A stretch of DNA of 64,000 nt. Origin: Puffinus mauretanicus (Eukaryota > Chordata > Aves > Procellariiformes > Procellariidae). Shown here piece after piece: positions 1 through 13,998 of the stretch (positions are counted from its first letter, which is position 1; every line of letters starts with the position of its first letter). Position numbers and translations under genes: made by a program. The notes under the pieces are model-generated. The model ran no database searches. It was not told where the DNA came from and worked only from the letters and a program-made list of their open reading frames with translations. Where the stretch lies: the NCBI GenBank assembly GCA_023333565.1, contig JAJKFH010001480.1, forward strand, positions 1,302,001-1,366,000, given 5' to 3'.

Positions 1-508
1 GCACTGGTGAGGCCGCACCTCGAATCCTGTGTTCAGTTTTGGGCCCTCACTACAAGAAGGACATGGAGGTGCTGGTGCGTGTCCAGAGAAGGGCAATGAA
101 GCTGGTGAAGGGCCTGGAGCACAAGTCTTATGAGGAGCGGCTGAGGGAACTGGGGTTGTTTAGTCTGGAGAAGAGGAAGCTGAGGGAAGACCTGAAAGGA
201 GGTTGTAGCGAGGTGGGTGTTGGTCTCTTCTCCCAAGTAACCAGCGATAGGACGAGAGAAAATGGCCTCAAGTTGCGCCAAGGGAAGTTTAGATTGCCCA
301 TTAGGAAAAATTTCTTTACTGAAAGAGTGGTCAGGCCTTGGAACAGGCTGCCCAGGGAAGTGGTTGAGTCACCATCCCTGGAAGTATTTAAAAGACGTGT
401 AGATGAGTCGCTTAGGGACATGGTTTAGTGGGCATGGTGATGTTGGGTTGACAGTTGGACTCGATGATCTTAGAGGTCTTTTTCAACCTTAATGATTCTA
501 TGATTCTG
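1..508 (+). mobile_element. CR1 LINE, 3' fragment (end of ORF2 plus 3' UTR)
   Basis: This is the last part of a CR1 non-LTR retrotransposon, cut by the window edge on the left. An open frame at 39-428 (129 codons) reads as the C-terminal tail of ORF2, with the typical stretch [20 protein letters not shown] and later [20 protein letters not shown]. The 3' UTR follows, with 'tcgatgatcttagaggtc', and the element ends in the CR1 octamer, 'aatgattctatgattctg', near 508. The tail closely resembles the minus-strand copy at 23776-25018, so both are probably the same subfamily. The piece cannot move alone because only the end is visible here. Confidence 0.93.
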
Positions 509-1714
509 GGTTTAAATCTGGTTTAGCACAGCTGGCAGTTTCACTGTGGGATTATAATCAGCTTTACTTTACATAAAGTTGTTTATACTAACTGATTTAT
601 AAAATTAAGTTGGAATTTGGTCATGCCCTGGACAGTTTATTTAGGCATGGGATCTCCAAAGAACGAAGTTCCTATATCCCCACATTGCTGGAACTTAATG
701 TACAGTATTTCCCAGGTTGGGTGTACATGCAAGCAAGGAAGGATGGAGAAAGGACAGTCTGAACCCTCTTATGACTCAACACATAGTATGAACGATGCAA
801 TTTGAATCCAATTGAGTGCTCGTAGGAAGGATGCCACTCCTGCTAGAATATCTCAGGGTGCAAAGAGGCAGGCTCAATTTTCTCAGCCATGCTGCAAAGC
901 ACTTCAATCATCAGACACCCACATTCCCTTTCATTGGGAGCTCCCATGGGAGGTAGGTACCTCAACATTTTAAAGGTCTATTTCTATCAGTAACTCAGTT
1001 TCTCACGGTGCTGAGGATAACAGCATTTTCTTAATTAATAGGGCTGTGAGTATAACTATGAAGCACTCACGAGTTCACAGTACAGAAGGTTATTTAAAGA
1101 ACATGGATACTTCTCATTCATTTTGGTGGTTTTTTTAATAAATCAAAATAGAACAGTTGGAGCCAAACTATGTGAATTAATTTGTACTAGAACTGCTATA
1201 ATTGAAGTAAGTGCTTAAATCAGTCCTAAATATAAATGCAGAGCATGCAAACAGATTTGTAAAACTTGTTCTTGTTGGGTTTCACTGCATGTAAATTTTC
1301 TGTGAAAGCACTTCATAACTGAGTTTCTTGTAACACTGCTCTTCCTTCAGCCATCCACTCTGCCGTGGCTGCCTGTTGGCTGTGTGCCCTTTAAAGGTGC
1401 CCCTTTATCTTTTCTGAATTGATTTGCAAGAAACTACTCTTCTCTTTTACACTCTCTTTGAAGGAGGATCTCAGGTATGAAACCTGTGGGACAGCTGGGA
1501 ATGATAAAAATCTGCAGAATCATGGAACTGCATGAAACACTATTTCTCTCCAAGCAATCTTTCCCAGATTATCCATACCTTTATAAAGTGTTTCTTAATG
1601 TTTTATCTTGTTTGAATCTTTAAGACTTTAGCTGCTTTTAGTTACTATATAAATATTTGCTCTTATTATTTAATGTTTTTCCTTTCTCCCTTTCCATTTG
1701 GTCTCCTCTCAAAT
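509..1714. other. Unique-looking AT-rich DNA, no gene seen
   Basis: Between the first CR1 and the next repeat relic I see no open frame with protein-like composition, no RNA gene and no clear repeat. The 62-codon frame at 617-805 has no recognisable content. Confidence 0.6.
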
Positions 1715-1800
1715 TAGATTGTAAGTCTCTTAGGGCAGGGGCAGCATCTAGCTGTATTTCTGCAGGGCCTGCTACAACCAGATTCTTAAGTTTCTATAGC
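1715..1800 (+). repeat. Relic of an ancient amniote interspersed repeat tail
   Basis: The text 'gattgtaagtctcttaggg' followed by 'cagggg', 'ctgtatttctgcagggcct' and 'ctacaacc' follows the pattern of an old repeat tail common in reptile and bird genomes (gattgtaag-ctcttt-gggcaggg ... tacagcgcctagcaca). It is strongly decayed. A second copy lies in reverse at 35690-35805. Whether it derives from an old LINE tail or a DNA transposon cannot be decided from the sequence alone. Confidence 0.45.
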
Positions 1801-1929
1801 TGTGTATACATGATTCAAGGCCTCTTAAGTGTCTGGGCCCACAACAATTACCCCTGGTGAGCCATTGCTGCCATCACACTTTCTTTCTGGAAGAACTTTA
1901 TAACAAAGAGTCATCTCAGCACCCCGTGC

Positions 1930-4900
1930 AGTGAAGAGAGAGATCCTTCAGAAGGATCCTGGGTCACAAGCACAACAGCAGCATCAGGCTTGCCAAGCTG
2001 GTGAAGAGGGCTTTAAGCTGCCGGGAGGGGAACCTCAATCCATCTCACTGCTACCAGTCTGATGCCAGTGCCAGCAATAGATGCCCAGAGCCTGCAGAAG
2101 GATCACAGGTCAGCAGGAGAGCACCTGAAGAGCAGCACAAAGGAACCCCAGCCAGTAAGACAGCTTCACCGGGGGCCCAACTTAAATGCCTCTATGCAAA
2201 CGATGTAGCATGGGGAATAAACAAGAGGAGTTAGAGATGTGCGCATGTCTGCAGGGCTATGATCCTATTGGCATCACGGAGATGTGGTGGGATGGTATGA
2301 CTGGAGTGTTGGGATGGAGGGATATAGGCCCTTTAGGAAGGCCAGACAGGGGAGACAAGGAGGGGCTGTCGCCCTCTATGTCAATGACTGGCTCGAGTGC
2401 ATGGAGCTCTGCCTGGGGATGGATGAGGAGCTGACCGAGAGCTTATGGGTCAGGATTACAGGGAGGCAGGGACAGGTGACATTACAGTGGGGGTCTGCTA
2501 CAGGCCATCCGACCAGGAAGACCGAGTGGATGAGGCCCTCTATAGACAGATAGGAGCAGCCTCACGTTCACAAGCCCTGGTCCTCGTGGGGGACTTCAGC
2601 CACCCTGATATCTGTTGGAGGGACAACACAGCAGAGCATAAGCAATCCGGGAGGTTCCTGGAATGCGTTGATGATAACTTCGTTGTCCAAGTGATAGAGG
2701 AGCCAACAAGGAGAGGTGCTATGCTGGACCTTGTTGTCATCAGCAAGAAGGGACTGGTGGGGGATATGAAGCTCAAGGGCAGCCTTGGCTATAGTGACCA
2801 TGAAATGGTGGAGTTCAAGATCCTTAGGGCACTGAGGAGGGTGCACAGCAAGCTCACTACCCTGGACTTCAGGAGAGCAGAATTTGGCCTCTTCAGGGAT
2901 CTGCTTGGTAGAGTGCCATGGGACAAAGCCCTGGAGGGAAGAGGGACCCAAGAAATCTGGTTAATATTCAAGGATCACCTCCTCCAAGCTCAGGAGCAAT
3001 GCATCCCAACAAAGAGGAAGTTAGGCAAAAACACCAGGAGGCCTATATGGATGAACAAGGAGCTCCTGGGCACACTCAAACACAAAAAGAAACCTACAGA
3101 GGGTGGAAGCAAGGACAGGTAGCCTGGGAGGAATACAGAGAAATTGTCCAAGCAGCCAGGGATCAGGTTAGGAAAGCAAAAGCCCTGATAGAATCAAATC
3201 TATGGCCAGGGACGTCAAAGGCAACAAGTAAAGCTTCTACCGGTACGTCAGTGATAAAAGGAAGACTAGGGAAAATGTGGTCCCTCTCTGGAATGAAACG
3301 GGAGACCTGGTTACCCGGGATATGGAGAAGGCGGAGGTACTCAATGACTTTTTTGCCTCGGTCTTCACCAGCAAGTGTTCAAGCCTCACCGCCCAAGCTG
3401 CAGAAGGTAAAGGAAGGGACTGGGAGAATGAAGAGCTGCCCACTGTAGGAGAAGATCAGGTTCAAGACCATCTAAGGAACCTGAAGGTGCACAAGTCCAT
3501 GGGACCTGATGAGATGAATCCACAGGTCCTGAGGGTACTAGTGGATGCAGTTGCTAAGCCACTATCCGTCATATTTGAGAAGTCATGGCAGTGTGGTGAA
3601 GTTCCCACTGACTGGAAAAGGGGAAACATAACCACCGTTTATAAAAAGGGAAAAAAGGAAGACCTGGGGAACTACAGGCCAGTCAGTCTCACCTTTGTGC
3701 CCGGCAGGATCATGGAGCAGATCCTCCTGGAAGCCATGCTAAGGCACATGGAAAATAAGGAGGTGATTGGTGACAGCCAACATGGCTTCACTATGGGCAA
3801 ATCGTGCCTGACAAATTTGGTGGCCTTCTACAACAGGGTTACAGCATTGGTGGATAAGGGAAGAGCAACTGATGTAATCTACCTGGACTTGTGCAAAGCA
3901 TTTGACACTGACCCGCACGACATCCTTCTCTCTAAATTGGAGAGGCATGGATTTGACGGATGGACCACTCAGTGCATAAGGAACTGGCTGGATGATTGCA
4001 CTCAAAGAGTTGTGGTCAACAGCTCGATGTGCAAGTGGAGACCAGTGACAAGTGGCATTCCTCAGGGGTTGGTATTGGGACTGGCGTTGTTTAACATCTT
4101 TGTCGGCAAGATGGACAATGGGATTGAGTGCACTCTCAGCAGGTTTGCTGATGACACAAAGCTGTGTGGTGCAGTCGACATGCTGGAGGGAAGGGATCCC
4201 ATCCAAAGGGACCTTGACAGGCTTGAGAGGTGGGCCCGTGTGAACCTCATGAGGTTCAACAAGGCCAAGTGCAAGGTTCTGCACATGGGTCGGGGCAATC
4301 CCAAGCACAAACACAGGCTGGGCAGAGAATGGATTGAGAGCAGCCCTGAGGAGAAGGATTTGGGGGTGTTGGTTGATAAGAAGCTCAACATGACCCGGCA
4401 ATGTGTGCTTGCAACCCAGAAAGCCAACCATATCCTGGGCTGCACCAAAAAAAGTGTCACCAGCAGGTCGAGGGAGATGATTCTCCCCCTCTACTCCGCT
4501 CTCGTGAGACCCCACCTGGAGTACTGCATTCAGCTCTGGGGCCCCCAACATAAGAAGGACGTGGACCTGTTGGAGCAAGTCCAGAGGAGGGCCATGAGCC
4601 AGAGGACTGGAGCACCTCTCCTATGAGGACAGGCTGAGAGAGTTGGGGTTGTTCAGCCTGGAGAAGAGAAGGCTCCAGGGAGACCTTATAGCAGCCTTCC
4701 AGTACCTGAAGGGGCCTACAAGAAAGCTGGAGAGGGACTTTTTACAAGGGCATGTAGTGATAGGACAAGGGGTAATAGCTTTAAACTGAAAGAGGGTAGA
4801 TCTAGTTTAGATATAAGGAAGAAATTCTTCAGTATGAGGGTGGTGAGGCACTGGAACAGTGGAGAAGTTGTGGATGCCCCATCCCTGGAAGTGTTCAAGC

Positions 4901-5024
4901 CCAGGTTGGATGGGGCTTTGAGCAACCTGGTCTATGGAAGGTGTCCCTAACCATGGCGGGAGGGTTGGAACTAGATGATCTTTAAGGTCCCTTCCAACCC
5001 AAACCATTCTATGATTCTATGATT
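1930..5024 (+). mobile_element. Long CR1 LINE with nearly complete ORF2
   Basis: A CR1 element about 3.1 kb long, against about 4.5 kb for a full-length copy, so it is 5'-truncated near the ORF1/ORF2 boundary. It reads through the endonuclease (about 2160-2830), linker (2830-3280), reverse transcriptase (3280-4300), thumb and C-terminal region (4300-4930), and 3' UTR. It ends in 'attctatgattctatgatt' at about 5006-5024. The 5' edge is uncertain by tens of bases. CR1 copies itself by nicking target DNA and priming reverse transcription there. This copy has at least four frame changes and cannot encode a working protein. Confidence 0.95.
2164..4927 (+). pseudogene. CR1 ORF2 pseudogene (APE endonuclease plus reverse transcriptase)
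   Basis: ORF2 of the CR1 at 1930-5024, split over several frames: 2001-2234, 2186-2434, 2284-2553, 2445-3122, 2918-3448 and 3277-4626. The endonuclease part keeps GDFSHPDICW (GDF from 2589) and the SDH motif (2793-2801), both linked to the APE active site. The RT part is the longest intact piece (449 codons from 3277). It shows motif [11 protein letters not shown] (3880-3909), a motif B like [10 protein letters not shown] (about 4049-4080) and the catalytic FADD (4144-4155). Motif A is followed by DPHD where the family usually has VSHD. The reading frame is lost again near 4600, and the last ~100 codons lie in another frame. It is dead as a gene, but the domain order is clear. Confidence 0.93.
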
Positions 5025-8000
5025 ACTCAGCTTATGGTACAAATCAGCTTATCATAGTGTGAAAATGTTTGTGTAGTAAGCCCAAATGTCCATATTTTGT
5101 CCTGAACCTTCATAAAAGTGGCTTTCATCTTCACTTGACCCATCAAAGCTCCACATTTCTGTCACAGCAGAAAATCCTGACACTGCTGCTGGGAAACCCT
5201 GCCAGATTATCTGGGAGAGGACTTTGCCCTCTTCCTATTTCCATATCCTTCTGCATCTTGGAAACCGCGGTGTTTCCTTTTACTGCCTGAAAAGCACAAA
5301 TAGACGAGGGAGAAAGACTGGAAGCAAGAACTAAAAACCTGCATAAGGGCTAGGCAACTGCACAGCACCCAAAATCTGTGACTCCGTAGCATGCTGATGA
5401 AGGTTTCTGGTGTGAACTGAGGACACTCCAGGGCTTCTGGTGCAGGAGGAGCTGCTGGTGGGAATGAGCTACCATCAGTCACCGTAAGGTTTCATCTAGT
5501 TTTCTCCAGATTGGAGCTAGTCCTCCTGCCCTTGAGATGTGCTGGTGGGTGCACTGGTCTGTATGCAGAGTGAGAGGCTGAAGAAGCAGGGTCCCAGAGC
5601 ACTACAGGTGTCTGCATAGCCTGGTGGCCTGTGGTCACCCCAAGGGATGCTCAGCACCACTGCAGTGGGACGTCCCTTGCACTCTCACAGGGAATGGGAC
5701 CAGGAAGCCAACTTAGCCGAAAACCAGCACTGGAAAATGCAAATAGTTGGGTGTTGGTCTAGCTCCCCAACCTGGTTCGTTATGGGGTTGCAGAATGTCA
5801 GTGCCGGTGCAAGACAAGGTATGAAAAACACAGCTCCAGGTATTTGGGAGGTATGAGAGAAGGGTGTCCTTGCCCTTTTTGGCATCAGCTGGCCAGATGT
5901 GCTGCACAGATGCTGAGCCTGTGGAGAAGCTACAGCATGATTTGTCACCCTCCAGGGGAGCCCATTTGTCCTGTACACAGGGATCTTAACTCCCTGTCCT
6001 CCCCAGCTTTCCCCTCAAACTGCACAGCATGAATGCTTCCTCCCAGTGTGCACCATATAGACAACACAGCTTTTATCTCAGATGCAACAGATCTTGACGA
6101 AAATAGAAACAATCTGCATTCCCTTGCATCTGCTGTATGTAGATCTGATTTAAGAATCCATTTCTCTTAATGTCTGTCTTTGTCATGGAACCAGAGTCAG
6201 CTAAAACTGGCATCTGAACTCTCTTCCTAGGTGGGAAAGACATGTGAAGTCATTCCTGTAGCTGATGGGGTGGTGGTGGCTAATAATTGAATGATGGCTA
6301 TTTTTTTGTGGCTGAAATGCTAGTAATTATGACTAGATCTTTAACCCTCAATCAATAAACATGATGGAAATGGGCATCTCCAGAAATCCATAACGGGAAG
6401 TAGAGGCTCCCTGAAGTGAGCTGAGGAGAGAGAATATGATTTGTGCCTGAAGAATCACGACACGAAGAAACCTGAATAAACCCAAAGTCTACTGAAATCA
6501 CATTTGCTGCTCCCTAATTTGGACGACTTCTGATAAATACAGAGCCACTCGGAGCACCAGGGTCCTCTCCACTTCTGTGCCACCAGCGTCTGGAGGAGCT
6601 TTCAAAAGTCCCAGCTCCCTGGAGCTGGTACTGGAACTGGTGCCCTCTCTCAGTCTCCAACAGCAGCCTGCCTGCACCTTTGGAGCCAGATGCCACACTC
6701 CTGATGCCTGCAGCTCTGTTTACGTTACTGGAGGAATATACAGAACTGTTTGGTATTCAGTATTTCCATATTAATTAAGCTGCCCAGGTGGCCACAAATC
6801 CATACATCCATACTATTACTGCTTTGCCTTCTTAACCTACTGATGATACTCATTCTCATTCACTTCCAAGATCCTCCCACAACAACTCCTGTGACGTTTA
6901 TCATCTTCTTGTCCCTCTCTACCTTTCACCTTGATCTCAATACTCCAGCTTCTCCTTATGTAATAGAGAACAAAGTAATCAAATGAAGATATTTGTTTTT
7001 ATGTAAACCCTAATCTAAAGATAATATTAATTGCATTAGTGCAAGAAAAACTTTAATACTGTCAAGTGTTTAACCTTTTTAAATACTTCAGTGCCTAACA
7101 TTGAATCCACCTTCATTTAAACTAGGGATATATGTAGGGGGGACGAAGTGTGTTCTGGTGCACAGCATTCGTAATGTAAACAGAGAGAAGCCAACACCAG
7201 CAGGACTAGCACAAACCACATTACAGTCCAAAGCAACTCCACTTTGTACTCCATTTTGTAGTCTCTAACTTTTTAATCTTTCATCTTGTTTCTAAATTCA
7301 TTTATTTGATCTGCAAGCACTTACACTTTTCATAGCTTTCCATATGGAAGACATTCCACAGGATCCCGTGATCTTAAATACGGTAGGATCGCTCTGTGTT
7401 TAAGTGATGGGAGACTGAGGCCCCAGTCCTTTGAGATGTTACACATGCATACTTAGCAATGGGTATTGCAAGAGGTCCCCATAATTTGTGAAAAGTGCAC
7501 ACTTCTACAAGATCACGGCCCTAAAATGTAAGAGCTTCAGAATAGGGCACATGTGCTCCATTTGTTTTGAAAATGCTATGGTGTTGTGCAGCTAAATAGA
7601 CATGATCTGTGATAGTGGTCATAGCATTGCTATTCGTGAAGTAATCACGATCATGCTTTCCTTATAAAGCTATATTTAACCAATATCCCTCATTAAATTA
7701 TGCCATAACTTCTGGTTACGTTTTGAAAATCTTACCCCACCTAAGAAGCATTCAGTGCCTCTTGCTCATTCCTCACAAACTGGCAGTGAATTTGGGCAAC
7801 AGGCTAAAGGGTAGAACTGATATCTAGAAAGTGTCAGAAAGCCCAGTGCTACCTACATGAACATGCTGCTACATGAAGGCCCGGATTGTCTTTGTTCTGC
7901 AGGTTCTGAGCTCATACATCAACATGGGAAAACAGATGTTTAGATGAAAAAAATAAAGAAAAAGCAGAATCAGGAACACATCCAAGTTCCTTTGGCTTTT

Positions 8001-11000
8001 GTTCAGGTGTTCCATGGACTGAGCTAATGGGGATCATGTGGAGTGCCTGATTATCATTGGAGTCAGATGGTCTTTTTGTAACTGTAAAAAGGAAAGAAGA
8101 AATTTTGCTCTGTATACACACATCTTTGATTTACTGCTGGGCTTAGTTAAAATAGTCTTTCACTGCGTATTACAAGAAGGGTAGAAGTTAGTTGACAGAA
8201 TGCACTTAATTTTTTTTTGTGGAAGAAAAATTTTGTATCATGACATTAGTAGAAAATCATCAGATCTCTTCTGTTCCTGTCTGTAACTATCAAGATGAAA
8301 GACCTGACTGTCTCGGGCTTTGCTCCTCAGGTAGTCATCTGTGCAAAACGACAGCACTTTTTAAACATGTTAGTACAGACATGAGATTCTGCTCAATGTG
8401 CAAAGCTCTGGAAAATTATTTCCTATTTTGTCCATTCATGAATCCCTTCCAGGCCCAGTTATTACTTAGCCTTGACAGAAGTGCTGCCATGTTTTTTGCT
8501 TCAAGAGATGTGTCCCCAGTCCTTTCTTGTCTTCATTTCCTCCTTATGATGCTGTGGACTGGCTGGGTACTTCAGGGCCTGTGATGTGATTTGCCATGTC
8601 TCTGGCTAGGAAACCCACGTACTCCTAAGGAATAATTTTTTTATAGGGATGCTATTTTCTTCTTCCCATGAACTGTTTTTCTTTTCTATTATTTTCTTTT
8701 CATGCCGCTCTTTTGCAAGATGATTCACATACTTGCTTTCTCCGACCAGAATGTAAAATGCCCCACCTGTTCCAACTGGTTGGATACCAAATACTACTTT
8801 TCTTCTCTTACTCTCAGCTTCAGAGTAAACAGAACTTCCTACTGCAGGGAATCATTTTTATTATGACTTTGGGACCCCATTTTTTCAGTTGCTGTAGAGT
8901 CTTGAGTCCTGGTCCTCCTATACCTCTCCCAAACAACCACTTTCAGATGCTATCTCAGAGCACAATGTTCCATGGAACATTCTGCTAGAAAATTATATTA
9001 AAGCAATCAGTTATATCACAGACTTCAGACTGGAGAGCTTCATGCAGCAAACTTTGCTGAGTTTTTTGAAAGATATGAATCCGCAGCCTACAAGGGACTG
9101 CTGAGTGCCTGTGCTATCTGACAGTTTATGCTGAGGAATGGCTTAGGTATATTTATAAAAAGTAATTATGGAATAATCTGATCTAAGGCCTCTCTTGCTG
9201 CGCTGGTTCCAAAAGATGTGTTTATAGTATTACTTTAACATTCTTTCATTTTATTAATTTCATTATTAAGTCATTTTTGCCCAAGACAATTCATACTGAC
9301 CTTAAAATGAAATGGAAACAAATGGTGCCAGAAGTAAAAGTCAACAAGGGAAGGATGATACATGGCTGTCATCCGTTTATCCAGAGAAACAAGATTAAAG
9401 GCTAGGTTGTCAGCTGTGCTGAGGCGGTGCTCGGCCCAGCTGGGAGGGTGTGGGAGCACGGCTGTGAGCTGCCTTGACTGTTCTTGCTCCTGGGAAAATA
9501 TGGTTCCCAAATTAGCTGGGAGTTAACATCTACTAGACCAGCCCTGCACCTCCCCACACCACCGTGCTGCATCCTTGGCCTCTGGGGATCATGTTCTCCT
9601 GCTTAACTTGGTTTCAAGAGAAGCAGTGAACAGTCTCTCCATTTCTTACCTGAAGTTTGCCAATTTTTCCTTCTCTTGCTCCTCTCTCTATGGGACTAAA
9701 TGGGGTAACTCGTTAGTCTTCTGAAGTTTCTAATTTCTAGTTCCTGCTTTGTGTCCCCAGCTCAAAAGCATTCCTTTCCCTTTTGCCACCACCTCCTGAC
9801 CCCAGCTGGCCCCAGCTCCTGGCAGTTGTCAGTGTCAGGATGGTATGTCTCCATGGGACCTAGGGCAGAAGGCCAGAAGCCAGCAAAAGCATACTTGGTC
9901 TAAAATGAGTGTAACAATATCTGATTTGTCACCAACTACACCCAAAATGTCTGCAGGCCCATCTCCACATGTTCTCTTTATTTCTTTGATTGCCCAAAGC
10001 CTCCTAGAGCGCTTGGCTCCAGCCAGTGTACAACTGTTTTAAAACTCGGTACTTGTTTCCTTGAGCATTTGATGCTTGCCAGTCAGTATTCATGTATTCA
10101 AGTATTCAAATAGCCAAATGCCACCACCCAGAAAGCAGCTGAAGCCACATTTGGAGAGGTGGCAGCATTAGAAACCCAGCCGGTGTTTGACAGTCTGGCC
10201 AGTCTTGGGATGTGTGTAGGGGGGAAGTTTCCTTTTGGTTCAAACCCAGAGCGTAGTAGCTTCAGGATATCGGGAACGGCAGAACTGTTAGAGGCCAAAG
10301 CTGCAAGAAATCTTTGCTTCACCTTCACCTGAGTAAAGATCAGCCAACAGGGTGCTCCACCCTGCCAGGAGAGTTCTTCCTCTCCCACTCCCATAGATAA
10401 TCCAGCACACAAAACTGTGTATTGAGGATGGGATTAGTTCTTAAGTGCTTAAAGATGTAAAGCACTGAAAAGCTACTCAAATGCCAGTGTGAAAGGATTT
10501 ATATTCCCAGGTGGCAGAGAATGAATACATAAAGTGCTAGACATCATCTAAGGATGAAATCCATCTTATCTCAAGAAGAAAGAGTAAAGAGCTTCTGTGG
10601 GGGAAGCCTCTAAGATTAAACCTTTCCTTTCCTCCCCAAAGGGCAGCTGTGTACAGATTTACAGCGTAGTCAGTGACACGGCTATAGGATTCGAAAGGAA
10701 GCTGTGGATTTCTCTAAGCCACCTTACTGTTCTTCAGCTACTCCCTCTCCAAAGTGGAATTGTACAATTTCTGCTACTCCTGGAGACTCTCTGGCCACAG
10801 GATGAATGCGGGTTGTGTTTCAACCTAAATGATCTCATATAATAAACTACTAAAAGCTGGCTTTAATAAAGGAATTAGAGAGAATGAGACTGCTGACAGA
10901 CAACTTGATGAACCTTCTCAAATTCCTTCTACAATATTGATTTGATTCCAGTTTCTCATTTACAACATTTGCTTGTTGTATACATAAACTATTTCTGCAA

Positions 11001-13998
11001 CAGTTGAAGTCGTCCAGTGAGCCACGCACAATCCAAATGTAAATTCCAGAGCTCTGGTTTCAACAAGACCATTGTCTTGGATAGAAACCCCAGTGATGTC
11101 AGACATTTAATATGTCAAAGCAGGAACAGCACACAAACAAAACTGGAATAACTTTGGAGAGGCTCTGTTTAGCAATACCACCAAAGCAGTCAGTCCTGCA
11201 CAGGAAAGTGAAGCAGTCAATGATTACCTGCTGTTGGCACTAGATTACTGGCACTAGGATTATACATCACCCATGAGTATAGATATAAAGAACTGGTTAG
11301 TCCAAAGCTAGGCATCCTGTCCCTGACAGATGGAGAAGTTCTTTAAGGAATAGATAAGAAAGGATAAGCACGAGATGTTTTTATCCTTGGTAGGCAGTTT
11401 ATTTTCCTTCCAACCTTTGGCAATCAAGATTTGAATCAACTGCAATGTCAGTGGCAAAGGCACCTGAGGGAGTCTCTCTAACAGGTGTGGATATCACTAA
11501 AGGAGCATGTGGCTGTTCTTTCTAGGGAACATTTAATTTTGAATACTGAGATTTGGGGGAGAAAAGAAGAGAAAATACAAACTAGTTTCAGCTTTCAAGG
11601 GTAATATTTATTTTTAATGAACAAATAGTATTTCTTAAAGTATCTGGTAATGGAATTCTGATTGATAATAAAATTGGAAAAATATTCCATATTGACTGGA
11701 AAACCAAGAAAGGCATCTGTGCATAGACCAGTTTGTAGGTAGAACTTCATTATGACTGGACTTTGTGTGATAATCTTCTTGTGTTATATTTTAGTGCCAA
11801 AATAGAATATTATTTCCCAAACATGGGAGTTAAAGATGTATCTTAAGGAACATTTCAATTAGGGTAATAGAGAGCTGCAAATAAAATTAGCAATGTTCCT
11901 AGATAATCACATTCAATGATACCTTAGAGATTTCAAGGAAAACATGGAGACTGTTTCATTATTTTATAAGTGTTAATTGACCTTTTATTTGCTTAGAAAA
12001 CTAAATGAAAAACATTGGCTTAAGATAAAAGATCAAATTAACTACTCCTCTGAGAAAAATTTTTCCTTAAGAAACTTTATTAAGCCTAGAAATAAAGGCA
12101 TTTTTGACAAATTAATGACAAAAAACACACACACAGACAGTTCCTGAGGCACAGGAGCATGAAGAGCTGACATGCTAGAAGACCACTGTGATATTGTATT
12201 GGTATCAACAGTATTTTAATCTGAGAGATTCACCAGTATTAAAATTTAATAACAGGACTTCTTTTTTTTTTTGTCCTGCAAAGATATTATCTCTCCATTC
12301 AAGAAAATACTTCAGTATCTTAATCAAATGAATAGAGGTAATTTAAAGGTATTAAGATTTGGAAACCAAATACTGAGCTGCTAACTACTGTGCATTAAGT
12401 AGACTGATCAATAGAAGTTTTTTCATAAGAGTTAAGAGCCCCCCATACTGTACAGTCTAAGGAAATTGCGGTGCTTATGTTTCTTTAGATGGCAGTAGCA
12501 GCAGTTAACTAACAAGCTATCATCATTGCTGAAGTATTTCTGCAGAAACAACAGCCATTCATTTCATGGATTTTACAACATCCTACGAGCCAACTTCATT
12601 TTACATAGATCTACTGGGGTTCCACCAGGAATGGAGCTTGGCCTGTGTTTTCCACTTTCTCTGTTGGCTGCAGATCAGCAGGTAGCAGCCAGTAAACCCT
12701 GCAGAGCAGACCCTTTTGTAATGCATGAGTTGTGGGGCCAATCCAACAGTCAGTGCACATGCAGCACTCCTGCAGGTTTTTAACTAGACACCTGACCTGA
12801 GTAAGGAATGGAGGACTCTGTTATTGCACGACTGAACCTCTCCCATCTACATAAGAAGAATTTTAGCTTTAAGTCATCTTGGAAAGAAAAGACCCCAACA
12901 ACCTAAGAAGAGTAGAGAAAGAAAATGAGGAGCAGTTGTTGGAAAAGAGGAATCATATATCCATAAGACACCAAACAAGCTGTTGTATCTACATAGCATA
13001 GCACAAAGCCATGAAAAGATACTTTTTTGGGTGCTGAAAGCAGGGGAGACATGTCTGTGTGGCTTTACACTTGTGCCAATTTGTTAATACAGCTATCGTG
13101 CCTCTGGCTCCGAGCTAGGTCACTGCCATTGGCCCATGGCATCACACTCCATGGACCAGAGTAGATGTAAACCTGAGAGTACAGAAATACAACCAGCAGA
13201 ACTGTTGGCCAGATTTTCATGACCATAGGCTGATGCTCAGGAAAGCACCCTAAAGCAAAATTCAGGCTCGGTTTCAGCAAGGTTGGAGACAAATATTTTG
13301 CCTTGCCCCAAGGGATGTCTCAGACACACACTCGTAAAGCCTCTGCTGCTCCGTGTTGGAAAAAAAAACAAATGAAGAGGGGATCAGTATAGTGAACTGA
13401 TAAAACCAAACCCAAACAAATTGCAGCTTCACATTTCGGCTTTATTTTGAGCCCTACATTTTTTTCATTGGTTTCATACGTCAGTTAGATGAGGGTTAGG
13501 AGGTTCTTACTGGAACTGCTGAATATCTTGTGTTACAGCTCTAGAGAAGTTCCTTGGCTGTTTGCCACTCTTTCCAGTACAATGTTATGGTGTGACAGAT
13601 GGATTCAATAACAGTGGCTAGCAATCAAAAGATGTGAACCACAGGGTGTGGGGGAGTTAACTGTCACCATGACTTGTGAGAGACTATGCTGTCCTACATG
13701 TCAATACCTGTTTTCATGGGGAAGGAAGTGGTCACCTGGCTAAAAAGGTGCACCACTGTGTTTTTTTTCTGGCCTCACTGCTCTTGGGAGTAACTCATCT
13801 TTCAGTCCCCTTAAGTGCTGGAGCATGATAATAGGTTCACAGCTACTCTAGGGTATCATCTCCTTGTCACCACTAACCTCAGCATGTAGGGAGAAGGACG
13901 AAAAGGTGCGATGCAGCTTTTTGCTGCTGGAGGGGCCCCATCCACCCTGCAAGCTGAATTTGCCTAATGCTCTCCCTAACCATCATTGTTGATGTCTG
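5025..13998. other. Long unique-looking interval without a recognisable gene
   Basis: About 9 kb of AT-rich sequence. The open frames here (for example 8219-8584, 121 codons, and 10098-10412, 104 codons) have the Cys/Ser/Leu/His-rich composition of chance frames and match no family I know. A weak trace of an old repeat, 'gactgaggccccagtcctt', lies near 7412. There is no tRNA, rRNA or clear transposon. Confidence 0.6.

Noticed and set aside
3739..4578. 279-codon minus-strand frame inside the long CR1
   Set aside because: It is antisense to the RT frame, which carries recognisable motifs on the plus strand.
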